Of a stretch of 64,000 bases of DNA, positions 1 to 12,722 are shown one piece after another (position 1 is the first letter of the stretch; every line of letters starts with the position of its first letter). The notes below the pieces were generated by a model. It made no database searches, was not told the origin of the DNA, and saw only the letters and a program-made list of their open reading frames with translations. This DNA comes from Streptomyces sp. DG1A-41 (GTDB lineage Bacteria; Actinomycetota; Actinomycetes; Streptomycetales; Streptomycetaceae). The stretch spans positions 1,116,001-1,180,000 of the forward strand of contig NZ_CP146350.1 in NCBI RefSeq assembly GCF_037055355.1, given 5' to 3'. Position numbers and translations under genes: made by a program.

Positions 1-2729
<2,729 letters not shown>

Positions 2730-2733
<4 letters not shown>

Positions 2734-4013
2734 CTCGGTACGACGGTGACACGGAGCGCACGTTCGCCGCGCTGCCGCCCGCGCGCGGGCGGGGCTTCGC
2801 ACAGACCTGGTGGGGCCAGGCCTGGCTGAAGGCCCTGGAGGACACGGCATTGGACTCGGCGCAGCTCAAGACGGGCCGCCGGCTCGCGCGCGCGGGAGCG
2901 GTCGGCGCGGTGTCGGTGCGCCCGGGGCGGCTCACGGCCGTCGTCCAGGACAGCGACCGCACCGCGCACCGGGCCGACGTCCTGCTGGAGGAGCTCTCGC
3001 CCGGCCAGTGGGACCGCTTCCTGGACATGACCCTGGAGCGGGCCGGTCATGTGGCGGCGCTGCTGGACCGTGAGATGCCGCCGCACCTGGTCGAGGACGC
3101 GGCGGCCGCGGGCGTCGAACTGCTGCCGGGCCTGGGCGATCTGGAGCCGGAGTGCGGCTGCGGAGCCTGGGACCACTGCGGGCACACGGCGGCGCTCTGC
3201 TACCAGGTGGCGCGACTGCTGGACCAGGACCCGTTCGTCCTGTTGCTGATGCGGGGACGTGACGAAGCCACGCTGGTGAACGATCTCCAGTCGCGCAGCG
3301 GCGGGTCCGTCACGGAGCGTTCCGACGAGGAGGGCCTGGACGCGGCCGAGGCGTACGCGGCCGGTGACATCCTGCCCCCGCTGCCACCCCTGCCCGAACT
3401 CCCCGACGAGCCGGGGGTGCCGCCGTCCCTGGACACCGAGACGCCGCCCGCTCCGGGCATCGACCCGGCCGCGCTGGAGTTCCTGGCCGCGCGGACCGCC
3501 GTACAGGCCCACCGCCTGCTCGCGGAGTCACTCCGGGACACGGACGAACGGCTCGCTTCCAGCACGGACTTGACGGTTTCGCAAGACGCCGTACGGCTCG
3601 CCGCGGGTGAACCCGGGCGGGAGGCGGCGGACCGTCTCGCCGACGGGTCGGGGCGGGGCCGGGAGGGGCTGGCGGCGGCGGTCCGTGCCTGGCGCCACGG
3701 CGGTACGGCCGCGTTGTCCGTGCTCGACGAGGAGTGGAAGGTGGAGGGCGAGACGCTCGCACACGCGCGTGCCGCCCTGGAGTCGGCCTGGGACACGGAC
3801 GAGCGGCCGGAACTGCGGGCGCGGGGCAACCGCTGGACGATTGTCGGCGCACCGGTCCAGCTGCGCCTCGGCCGGGACGGCCTGTGGTGGCCGTACCGCA
3901 AGGAGCGCGGCCGGTGGCTGCCCGCGGGAGGCGCCGCGCAGGATCCGGCGACGGCACTGACGTCGGCGGAGCTCGCCGCCGGAGACGGAGCCGCTGGGGG
4001 GTCAGGGCAGTAG
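2730..4013 (+). CDS. SWIM zinc-finger protein
   Basis: A 427-residue protein starting at the ATG that overlaps the helicase stop (ATGA). The SWIM signature CxCx(n)CxH is seen as CGCGAWDHCGH at residues 142-152, preceded by a conserved WWGQAW block near residue 24. SWIM domains are predicted DNA- or protein-binding zinc modules, and in Actinobacteria they commonly sit next to a SNF2 helicase, so a joint role in DNA or chromatin remodelling is inferred. The segment at about 218-250 is acidic and proline-rich and looks like a linker; the C-terminal third is without recognisable fold. The stop overlaps the end of the convergent gene at 4002 by 12 bases. Confidence 0.88.
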
Positions 4014-4340
4014 CTCGCCGGTGTCCAGGGACGGCAGGAGCGATTCGGGGCCGCTCGGCAGATCGCTCGGCAGCCGGCTCGGAAAGCCCGACGGCAGCCG
4101 GGTCGGCAGCTTGCTGGGCAACGCGGTGGGCAGCTCCGTGGGGATGCCGAAGGACGGAGCGGGAGTGGGGCTCGTGCTCTCGGCGGGCGGCTCCTGGTCC
4201 GGCGAGTCGTCGCTTCCCCGGGCCATCAGCACCACGAGGGACACGGCTGCGAGGGCCACGAGCACGGCTAGCAGGATGAGCAGGGGATTCCGGCGACGGG
4301 GAGGCCCGGGCGGATGAGGCGGTACGGGCGGCATGGCCAT
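4002..4340 (-). CDS. Single-pass membrane protein with Pro/Ser-rich tail
   Basis: A 112-residue protein from ATG 4340; an upstream extension to 4514 is open but lacks membrane-protein character. Order: a short proline-rich cytoplasmic N-terminus ending in PPRRRN, one strong transmembrane helix (about residues 17-40, rich in L/V/A), then a proline/serine/threonine tail containing a degenerate repeat of the form LPSxLP or LPTxLP about eight times. The topology suggests a membrane anchor with an extended extracytoplasmic stalk. No catalytic motif is visible and I do not recognise the family. No good Shine-Dalgarno precedes the ATG, so ATG 4334 is an alternative. Confidence 0.7.
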   Translation of the reverse strand: MAMPPVPPHPPGPPRRRNPLLILLAVLVALAAVSLVVLMARGSDDSPDQEPPAESTSPTPAPSFGIPTELPTALPSKLPTRLPSGFPSRLPSDLPSGPESLLPSLDTGELLP

Positions 4341-4536
4341 ACCGACCAGCGTCGCCGCACGCCGCTCAAGGCGGGAGGGGCAAACGGAAGTTGAGACGGG
4401 CTCATGGCGTGGATCGCATGATTCCGGAGCATTCCAGGCGGAGAGCCGGTCAGCCGCACAACCGCGACCGACCGGCACACCCGTCGGCCGGTCACTCACC
4501 CCCTGGCCGGCCAACGTCCCGCCCGCGCGCGTGCGG

Positions 4537-5819
<1,283 letters not shown>

Positions 5820-7265
5820 ATGTCAGCAGCCGAGGGTCCGCTCGTCGTCGGCGTGGACTCGTCCACCCAGTCCACCAAGGCGCTGGTCGTCGACGCGGCC
5901 ACCGGCCGGGTCGTCGCGACCGGCCAGGCGCCGCACACCGTCTCCTCGGGGGCCGGGCGGGAGAGCGATCCGCGCCAGTGGTGGGACGCGTTGTGCGAGG
6001 CCCTGCGCCAGTGCGGCGAGGCGGCGCACGAGGCCGCCGCGGTGTCGGTCGGCGGGCAGCAGCACGGCCTGGTCACCCTGGACGACCGGGGCGAGCCGGT
6101 GCGGCCCGCCCTGCTGTGGAACGACGTGCGCTCGGCGCCGCAGGCGCGCCGGCTGACCGAGGAACTGGGCGGCGCGAAGTTCTGGGCCGAGCGCACCGGG
6201 CTCGTCCCCGCCGCCTCCTTCACGGTCACCAAGTGGGCCTGGCTGTCCGTGCACGAGCCGGAGGCGGCGCGCGCCACGAAGGCCGTGCGCCTCCCCCACG
6301 ACTACCTCACCGAGCGGCTCACCGGGCAGGGCACGACCGACCGCGGTGACGCCTCCGGGACGGGCTGGTGGGCGTCCGGGACGGAGTCGTACGACGAGGA
6401 GATCCTGGCGCACGTGGGGCTCGATCCGGCCCTGCTGCCCCGTGTGGTCCGGCCCGGCGAGGTGGCGGGCACGGTGCGCGACAGCCATGATCTGCCGTTC
6501 TCCAAGGGCACCCTGGTCGCGCCCGGCACCGGCGACAACGCCGCGGCCGCGCTCGGCCTCGGGCTGCGTCCGGGTGTGCCGGTGATGAGCCTCGGCACCT
6601 CGGGCACGGTGTACGCGGTGTCGCAGCGGCGGCCCGCCGACCCGAGCGGCACGGTGGCCGGTTTCGCCGACGCCCGCGGCGACTGGCTGCCGCTGGCGTG
6701 CACCCTGAACTGCACACTCGCCGTGGACCGCGTCGCGACGCTGCTGGGGCTGGACCGCGAGGCCGTCGAGCCCGGCACGGCCGTGACACTGCTGCCCTAC
6801 CTGGACGGCGAGCGCACCCCGAACCTGCCGCACGCCTCCGGTCTGCTGCACGGCCTGCGCCACGACACGACCGCCGGCCAGCTGCTCCAGGCCGCCTACG
6901 ACGGTGCCGTCCACTCCCTGCTCGGCGCCCTCGACCTGGTCCTGGACCAGGACGCGGACCCTTCGGCGCCCCTGCTGCTGATCGGCGGCGGTGCCCGGGG
7001 CGCGGCCTGGCAGCAGACCGTACGGCGACTGTCGGGGCGCCCCGTGCAGGTACCGGAGGCCAAGGAGCTGGTGGCGCTCGGGGCCGCCGCGCAGGCGGCC
7101 GGGGTGCTGACCGGGGAGGACCCGGCGGCGGTCGCCCGGCGCTGGAACACGGCGGCCGGGCCGGTGCTCGACGCCGTCGAGCGGGACGAGGAGACGCTGG
7201 CCAGGATCGCCGGGGTACTCTCCGACGCGGCTTTGCTGCTGGAGCGGCCCACGGACACCCACTGA
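5820..7265 (+). CDS. xylB: Xylulokinase
   Basis: A 481-residue FGGY-family carbohydrate kinase that phosphorylates D-xylulose with ATP to feed the pentose phosphate pathway. The N-terminal phosphate-binding motif VVGVDSSTQSTKALV lies at residues 8-22, a substrate-contact QQHGL block near residue 81, and the C-terminal ATP-binding loop IGGGARGAAW near residue 390. ATG 5820 is preferred to an in-frame ATG at 5787 because GAGGGAGA sits just upstream and family members begin near this point. It lies opposite xylA and 14 bp upstream of the ROK regulator, so xylB and the regulator are probably one transcript. Confidence 0.97.
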   Translation: MSAAEGPLVVGVDSSTQSTKALVVDAATGRVVATGQAPHTVSSGAGRESDPRQWWDALCEALRQCGEAAHEAAAVSVGGQQHGLVTLDDRGEPVRPALLWNDVRSAPQARRLTEELGGAKFWAERTGLVPAASFTVTKWAWLSVHEPEAARATKAVRLPHDYLTERLTGQGTTDRGDASGTGWWASGTESYDEEILAHVGLDPALLPRVVRPGEVAGTVRDSHDLPFSKGTLVAPGTGDNAAAALGLGLRPGVPVMSLGTSGTVYAVSQRRPADPSGTVAGFADARGDWLPLACTLNCTLAVDRVATLLGLDREAVEPGTAVTLLPYLDGERTPNLPHASGLLHGLRHDTTAGQLLQAAYDGAVHSLLGALDLVLDQDADPSAPLLLIGGGARGAAWQQTVRRLSGRPVQVPEAKELVALGAAAQAAGVLTGEDPAAVARRWNTAAGPVLDAVERDEETLARIAGVLSDAALLLERPTDTH

Positions 7266-7279
7266 GGACTGGCGCAGGC

Positions 7280-8487
7280 ATGACCGCACCACTGCACGAG
7301 GCCCGTCCGGCCGGGCCGGGACGGGCCCTGCCGGACACCCAGCAGGGCATGCGCCGCCGCAACCTCGCCCGGGTCCTGCACGCCGTCCGTGCCGAGGGGC
7401 CGCTGTCCCGGGCCGCCGTCGCCTCACGGATCGGCCTGACCCGGGCGGCGGTGTCGACGCTCGTCGACGAACTCATCCGCTCGGGGCTGCTGGAGGAGCT
7501 GGGGCCCGAACGGCCCGGCCGGGTGGGCCGCCCCGGCTCCGCGCTCGCGCTGAGCGGACGCGGCCCGGCGGGGATCGGCGCGGAGGTCGGCGTCGACCAT
7601 CTCGCGGTCTGTGCCGTGGACCTGCGCGGCAGGACCCGGTCGCGGGCGATACGCCAGGGCGCGAACCGCGGCCGCTCCCCGAGCCCGTGCTGGCCGAACT
7701 CACCGAACTCATCGGCCGGGTCGTCACCGAGGCGGAGGGCGAGGGCCTGTGGCCGGCCGGTCTCGCCGTGGCCGTTCCCGGTCTGGTGGCGCGCGACGCC
7801 CGGACCGTCGTACGCGCCCCGAACCTCGGCTGGCAGGACACGGACCTCGGTGACCTGCTGCCGGCGGAGCTCCCGCTGACCGTGGACAACGAGGCCAACT
7901 TCGGCGCGCTCGCCGAACTCTGGCTCGGCGACGGCACGCCGCGCGACTTCCTGCACGTGTCGGCGGAGATCGGCATCGGTGCGGCGGTCGTGGTGGACGG
8001 CGGACTGCTGCGCGGCACCCGCGGTTTCGCGGGCGAGTTGGGGCACGTGCCGGTCCAGCCGGACGGGCCGGAGTGCGCGTGCGGCGGGCGCGGGTGCCTG
8101 GAGCAGTACGCCGGCGAGGAGGCGGTGCTGCGCGCGGCCGGTCTGGAGCCGGACGAGGACCGGGTCGGACTGCTGGCGGGGCGCGCGGCGGAGGGCGACG
8201 AAGACGTACGTCGTGCCCTGCGCGCCGCGGGCACCGCGCTCGGAGTCGCCCTGACCGGGGCGGTCAACCTGCTCGATCCGGAGAGCGTGGTGCTGGGCGG
8301 GGAACTGTCCGGGCTGGCGCCGTGGCTGCTGCCGTCGTTGCGGGACGAGTTGGCGCGCCGCACGGCGGGGCCGGCCTGTCCCGTGTCCGTGTCCCGGCTG
8401 GGTCCTCAGGGTCCGCTGCTGGGGGCCGCGCACTCGGTCGTGCGGGCGGTGCTGGACGATCCGGCCACGGTTGCCGAGCGGGCCTGA
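7280..8487 (+). pseudogene. ROK-family transcriptional regulator, frameshifted
   Basis: The N-terminal part from ATG 7280 encodes a winged helix (residues about 20-80, with RAAVSTLVDELIRSGLL) followed by the start of the ROK sugar-kinase-like domain. Between about 7640 and 7687 the reading frame changes: upstream coding reads in the frame of 7280, while everything downstream (from EPVLAELTEL) reads one frame earlier, equal to loss of one base. The downstream part is an otherwise intact ROK domain, including the zinc motif CACGGRGCLE near 8073-8102, to the stop at 8487. Position after xylB predicts a xylose repressor. Either the regulator is dead, leaving xyl genes constitutive or differently controlled, or the indel is a sequencing error. 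Confidence 0.85.
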
Positions 8488-8552
8488 CGCCGAAACCCGA
8501 AGGCGGGGCATGCGCGGTACGCAGCTCGGGGCCGACTCATGAAGTCCGTCAA

Positions 8553-8568
8553 TCACCCGATCGGGTGA
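8553..8568. promoter_or_regulatory. Perfect 16-bp palindrome upstream of amidase gene
   Basis: TCACCCGATCGGGTGA is a perfect 16-bp inverted repeat 165 bp before the amidase start, in the 245-bp gap after the ROK gene. Such sites typically bind dimeric regulators; the regulator is unknown. A sequence matching the E. coli DnaA box (TTATCCACA, 8574-8582) directly follows but is single. Confidence 0.4.
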
Positions 8569-8732
8569 GCGAGTTATCCACATTTCCACGCCCCTCCACC
8601 AAAGAGCATCGCCTCCTTCGGGCCGACCGGCAGGCGCCGTAACTTGATCCACGCGGGCCGCGACCACAACGGCCGCGGCTCCGAGCAGCTGAGCAAGTGA
8701 CAACCGCCGTCGAGCCCGGAAGGCACACACGC

Positions 8733-9335
8733 ATGGCACGGACAACCCCCTTCCCCAGCAGGCGAGGCCTCCTCATGGGCGCCGCCCTCACCGCCGTCCC
8801 GTACGCCCTGTTCCCCGACGCACGGGCCAGCGCCCGGCCCCAAGCCGTCGATCACCCCGGAGCCGCGTGGCACCCGGCGAGCCGCAGCAACTACACGCCG
8901 TCGAACCGCCCCCGCGCCCACCCGTTGCGCTACGTGGTCATCCACGTAGCGCAGACGACCTACTCCGGCACGCTGTCCGTCTTCCGGAACCCCAGGAACA
9001 AGGTGTCCGCGCACTATGTGGTGCGCTCGTCCGACGGGCACGTGGCGCAGTGCGTGCGCGAGGCCGACATCGCGTGGCACGCGGGGAACTGGGACTACAA
9101 CACCCGCAGCATCGGCATCGAGCACGAGGGCTGGGTGGAGCGGCCGTCGTACTTCACCGACGCGATGTACGAGCGGTCGGCCCGGCTCACCGCGGCGATC
9201 TGTGCGAGGTACGGCATCCCCAGGAACCGGGCGCACATCATCGGCCACCACGAGGTGCCGGGCAGCGACCACACCGACCCGGGCCGCCACTGGGACTGGA
9301 AGCGCTATATGAGACTGGTCAAGAACTCCGCCTGA
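8733..9335 (+). CDS. N-acetylmuramoyl-L-alanine amidase, secreted (Tat-like)
   Basis: A 200-residue Amidase_2/PGRP-type zinc amidase that cleaves the bond between N-acetylmuramic acid and L-alanine in peptidoglycan. The N-terminus has SRRGLLMG followed by a hydrophobic stretch to about residue 33, resembling a twin-arginine signal. Predicted zinc ligands are H71 (VVIHVAQ), H172 (IIGHHEV) and D182 (HTDPG), with the same spacing as AmpD. ATG 8733 is chosen over GTG 8697 because GGAAGG at 8718-8723 precedes it and the signal peptide then begins normally. The short length without a wall-binding domain suggests a small secreted wall-remodelling enzyme. Confidence 0.93.
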   Translation: MARTTPFPSRRGLLMGAALTAVPYALFPDARASARPQAVDHPGAAWHPASRSNYTPSNRPRAHPLRYVVIHVAQTTYSGTLSVFRNPRNKVSAHYVVRSSDGHVAQCVREADIAWHAGNWDYNTRSIGIEHEGWVERPSYFTDAMYERSARLTAAICARYGIPRNRAHIIGHHEVPGSDHTDPGRHWDWKRYMRLVKNSA

Positions 9336-9397
9336 GAACAGGGCTTTTCCCCACGCCGGCCTCCGGCACCCACCTCACGTCCCGGTTACAAAACGCT

Positions 9398-9410
9398 CAA
9401 CCACTGGTTG
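9398..9410. promoter_or_regulatory. Candidate operator CAACCA-C-TGGTTG
   Basis: A perfect 6+1+6 inverted repeat lies 29 bp before the start of the next gene, where an upstream promoter element would be. The half-site CAACCA resembles ArsR-type operators. No such regulator gene is adjacent, so this is only a candidate. Confidence 0.35.
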
Positions 9411-9439
9411 CGGCACGGTAAGCACGCAACGATGGGAGC

Positions 9440-9835
9440 ATGACTCTGGCCCAGCGCGCCCTGGAGCGTTTGCAGGCCTGGCCCGACCTGATGGCGGGCC
9501 CGGCGAGTTGCGGCACCGGACGGGCGCTCCGTTCCGTCCGTGACGAGATCGTCCACTTCCACTCGGCACGGGACGTGGACCTCCACCTCACCCGCCGGGC
9601 CATCCAGCGCTTCCACTACGACCTCGCCGGTTCGAGCGCGATCCACCTGGTTCCCGGATCGTGCTGGGTGACGGTCCACCTCGACTGCGAGGCGGACGTC
9701 GACCTGTTGCTGAGCTTGGTGAGCATCGCCCTCAAGGCCCACCAGACCCGGCCCACCGGCGAGGAGCCGCGGCCGACCGGCTGCAACTTCCACCGTGTCA
9801 CGGTACTTCCGCGCGACGCCGCGGCGGGCGGCTGA
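9440..9835 (+). CDS. DUF5519 (luciferase-domain-like) protein
   Basis: A 131-residue soluble protein. The pattern of a leading ALERLQAWPDL segment, a central GRALRSVRDEIVHFHS block and a hydrophobic second half ending in LSLVSIALKA resembles the small DUF5519 family, often auto-annotated as luciferase family protein because of remote similarity only. No cofactor motif or signal peptide is visible. The stop lies 3 bases before the TTG start of the methyltransferase-NUDIX gene, so the two are probably co-translated. The start at ATG 9440 has only a closely spaced GGGAG. Biochemical role unknown. Confidence 0.72.
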   Translation: MTLAQRALERLQAWPDLMAGPASCGTGRALRSVRDEIVHFHSARDVDLHLTRRAIQRFHYDLAGSSAIHLVPGSCWVTVHLDCEADVDLLLSLVSIALKAHQTRPTGEEPRPTGCNFHRVTVLPRDAAAGG

Positions 9836-9838
9836 GCC

Positions 9839-11011
9839 TTGGCGACCCGACCGGAGGCCGTCAACGCCGAGGCCTGGCGCACGTACGGAGAACACCACCT
9901 GCGTCGTGGCACGGCGCTGCCCGAGGTGGCGCGGATCGACTGGGGGTTCGAGGGCGCGGGGCCGGGGGTCGAGGTGCTCGGGGAGCTGGCGGGCCGGCGC
10001 GTGCTGGACCTCGGGTGCGGTCCGGCCCGGCACGCCGCCCATCTGGTCCGTGCTCATGGCGCGCTCGTGGACGCCGTCGACTCCTCGGCCGGGCAGTACG
10101 AACGGGCACGCGCCCGCTACGGCTCCCTGCCCGGGCTGCGTCTGGTCCTGGCCGATGCGGTGGAGCATCTGCACTCCGCGGAGCCGTACGACGTCATCTA
10201 CTCGGTCAACGCCGTGCCGTACATCGACCCGCACCGGCTGCTGCCCGCCCTGGCGGCGGCGCTCAAGCCGGGCGGCAGGCTCTGCTTCACCGTGCTGCAC
10301 ACCAACTCGCACGGTGACGGACCGTCGGACGAGGTCGTCTCCCGGCCGGAGATCCTGCGGCTGGCCGGCGGCGGGGACGTCACCGTCCAAATGTGGGTCC
10401 TCGACCCGGAGCTCTGGAGGGCCCTGCTCGCCGAGCACGGGCTGCGGGTGGAGCAGGTCGACGTCCTCGACACGCCGCAGGACGGCAACCACGCGTCGTA
10501 CCGGCTCTTCCGGGTGACACGGCCCGTCCGTGTCTCCTCCCGGCCGCGCACCGCCAAGCCGCCGGTGGCCCACGCCGCGCTCGGGGTCGGCGCCGTCCTG
10601 CACGGGCCCCGCGGACTGCTCCTGGGCCGGCACCGGCACCGGACGTGGGAGCTGCCCGGCGGGACGGTGGAGCCCGGGGAGTCGTTGCGGGAGGCGGTCG
10701 TGCGCGAACTCGGCGAGGAGACGGGGGTCGACGCCCGGCCGGAGGACGTCCGGTTGCTGGGGACGCTCCTCGACGACGCCGGAGGTGTCGTACGGGTGAC
10801 GGTGGCCGCCCAGGTCACCGCCTGGCGGGGAGAGCCGTCGGACCAGCCCGGGGAGAGCGTGGGCCGCTGGCGCTGGTTCGCCCTGGACCGGCTGCCGGAG
10901 GAGCTGTTCGTGTGCAGCGCGCAGGCCCTCACCGCCTGGCGGCCGGGTCTGCCGATCGACCACGCGCCCGCTCACTTCACGCCGTACGACACCCGACCAG
11001 GTGACAGCTGA
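9839..11011 (+). CDS. SAM-dependent methyltransferase fused to NUDIX hydrolase
   Basis: A 390-residue fusion starting at TTG 9839. Residues about 45-150 form a class I methyltransferase: motif [10 protein letters not shown] near 55-63, acidic VDAVDSS near 80, and motif IV/V region [11 protein letters not shown]. After a short basic linker (about 225-245) comes a NUDIX domain with box [24 protein letters not shown] (about 280-302). The first domain would transfer a methyl group from S-adenosylmethionine; the second would hydrolyse a nucleoside diphosphate-linked compound. Substrates are unknown. The fusion suggests linked repair or detoxification chemistry, or modified-nucleotide metabolism, but that is inference. 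Confidence 0.88.
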   Translation: MATRPEAVNAEAWRTYGEHHLRRGTALPEVARIDWGFEGAGPGVEVLGELAGRRVLDLGCGPARHAAHLVRAHGALVDAVDSSAGQYERARARYGSLPGLRLVLADAVEHLHSAEPYDVIYSVNAVPYIDPHRLLPALAAALKPGGRLCFTVLHTNSHGDGPSDEVVSRPEILRLAGGGDVTVQMWVLDPELWRALLAEHGLRVEQVDVLDTPQDGNHASYRLFRVTRPVRVSSRPRTAKPPVAHAALGVGAVLHGPRGLLLGRHRHRTWELPGGTVEPGESLREAVVRELGEETGVDARPEDVRLLGTLLDDAGGVVRVTVAAQVTAWRGEPSDQPGESVGRWRWFALDRLPEELFVCSAQALTAWRPGLPIDHAPAHFTPYDTRPGDS

Positions 11012-11139
11012 GGTACCCAGAGGGGTGCGATTTTTCAGCCGTTCCCGCGTAGTCGGCGCTCTGCCACCCTGCCGGTTCTCGTGGTCTGGTGCACTGCCTC
11101 TGAGGGCCAGAACGGTTGACGAGGCATCAGGGGGCACGG

Positions 11140-12378
11140 GTGACAGGTCGTCGCAGGCGACGGGGAGCAGGCAGAGCGGTACTGGCGTTTCTCACGGCGT
11201 TCGGCGCGCTGGCCGGTGCGGCCCTGGCGGGGGCGGCTCCGGCCGGCGCCGTCCAGAAGGGCGGACGAGTCGCGCCGGGTGTCACGTACGAGGAGTTCGA
11301 CATCAAGGCGGCCAGGGGGGTGACGCACGCGCACGTGCTGAAGGTGGACCTGGGCCATCCGCAGGTGCGGGTCGACCTGCTGCATCCCGGAGCGGTGGCC
11401 TCGCGCGCGCAGGTCTCCCGGATGGCCGACGCCCAAGGGGCCGTCGCCGGTGTCAACGGCGACTTCTTCAACATCACCGAGGCGCAGCATCCGGGCGTCG
11501 AGGCGACCGGTGCGAGCGTGGGTCCGGCGATCGCGGCCGGGCGGACGCTCAAGGCGGCCGTGCCCAACGGCCAGCGTTTCGGGCCCGCGCTCCCGCCCGG
11601 CACGACCACCGAGGACGTGTTCGGCGTCGGCACCGACGGAGTGGCGCGGCTGGACCGGCTGGCCCTGGACGGCTCGGTCCGCACGGCCGAGGCGCAGGTA
11701 CCGCTGGGCGGGCTCAACCAGTACGCGCTGCCGGTGGGTTCGGTCGGTGCGTTCACCTCCGACTGGGGCAGCGTCTCCCGGGTGCGCGCCACGTGCGGCA
11801 CGGACACGGACCGGGCCGCACCCTGCAGTACGGACACCTACGAGGTGACGGTCCGCGACGGCAAGGTCGTGTCAGCCGCCGACACACCCGGCAGCGGTCC
11901 CATCGCCGCGGGCACCACCGTGCTGGTCGGCCGGGAGGCCGGGGCCCAGCGGTTGCGGAAGTTGTCCACCGGCGAGGCGGTCGAGGTCGAGCACCGACTC
12001 GTGGCGGCCACGGACGGCGCCGCCTACCGCCTCGCCCTCGGCGGCTACCCGGTCCTGACGGGCGGGCGGCCGTTGCCGGGTCTGGACGACACGACGCCGG
12101 CCGTCCGTACGGCCGTGGGGATCGCCGACGGCGGACGGCGCATGCTGCTGCTCGCACTGGACGGCGCCGCCGCCTACCGCAGCGGCATGACGATCGCCGA
12201 AGTGGCCGACACCATGCGGAAGCTGGGCTCGAACGACGCGTTCAGCCTGGACGGCGGCGGGTCGTCGACGCTGGTCGCCCGGAAGGCGGGCGCGAACACC
12301 GTCTCGGTGCGCAACCACCCCAGCGGCGGCGCCGAACGCGCCGTTCCGAACGGCATCGGCGTGTTCTCGGGGACGTGA
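11140..12378 (+). CDS. Secreted phosphodiester glycosidase (NAGPA-like)
   Basis: About 412 residues. An arginine-rich start (TGRRRRR) and hydrophobic segment ending AGAAPAGA form a signal peptide. The C-terminal 200 residues match the phosphodiester glycosidase fold of the lysosomal uncovering enzyme family, with GVNGDFFN near 95-102, RTAVGIADG, and the hallmark DGGGSSTLV close to the C-terminus. These hydrolases cleave GlcNAc-phosphodiester bonds; bacterial members are thought to act on wall or exopolysaccharide phosphodiesters. GTG 11140 is favoured, with AGGGGG at 11129-11134; TTG 11116 is possible. A small membrane protein gene ends only 3 bases beyond on the other strand. Confidence 0.9.
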   Translation: MTGRRRRRGAGRAVLAFLTAFGALAGAALAGAAPAGAVQKGGRVAPGVTYEEFDIKAARGVTHAHVLKVDLGHPQVRVDLLHPGAVASRAQVSRMADAQGAVAGVNGDFFNITEAQHPGVEATGASVGPAIAAGRTLKAAVPNGQRFGPALPPGTTTEDVFGVGTDGVARLDRLALDGSVRTAEAQVPLGGLNQYALPVGSVGAFTSDWGSVSRVRATCGTDTDRAAPCSTDTYEVTVRDGKVVSAADTPGSGPIAAGTTVLVGREAGAQRLRKLSTGEAVEVEHRLVAATDGAAYRLALGGYPVLTGGRPLPGLDDTTPAVRTAVGIADGGRRMLLLALDGAAAYRSGMTIAEVADTMRKLGSNDAFSLDGGGSSTLVARKAGANTVSVRNHPSGGAERAVPNGIGVFSGT

Positions 12379-12380
12379 GG

Positions 12381-12575
12381 TCAGGGCCGCAGACCGCTGA
12401 CGATGTCCGCCGTCGCCGTGAGGCCGCTGTGGATGGTGGGGGCGACGCTGGTGCTCGCCAGGTAGAAGCCGAGCAGCAGGCAGACCAGCGCATGGGAGAC
12501 CTTCAGCCCGCCGTTGCGCAGGAAGATCACCGCCAGGATCGCGAGCAGCAGCACCACAGAGATGGAAATGGCCAT
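12381..12575 (-). CDS. Small two-helix membrane protein
   Basis: A 64-residue protein with GGAGGAG at 12582-12588 before ATG 12575. It consists of an N-terminal hydrophobic helix (about 2-19), a short basic turn (RNGGLKVS), and a second hydrophobic helix (about 28-43), then a polar tail. Similar small membrane proteins are common in Streptomyces and some resemble phage-holin-like or DUF2304-like proteins; nothing here decides the function. It ends 3 bases after the convergent phosphodiester glycosidase stop. Confidence 0.65.
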   Translation of the reverse strand: MAISISVVLLLAILAVIFLRNGGLKVSHALVCLLLGFYLASTSVAPTIHSGLTATADIVSGLRP

Positions 12576-12722
12576 CGTCGACTCCTCCGCCACGCCGCCA
12601 TGTCTGGTTCACGGCGTTCGGCCGTAAGTGTGGCGTAGCGGAGGGTTCATCCGGGCGGCAGACCTGTCCGCCGAACGTGTGGTGTCCTACGGATCCCACG
12701 CGTCCACCGTGTCGTACGCGTT

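Noticed and set aside
8574..8582. TTATCCACA as a replication origin signal
   Set aside because: Single box, far from dnaA/dnaN; Streptomyces boxes usually read TTGTCCACA and come in clusters.
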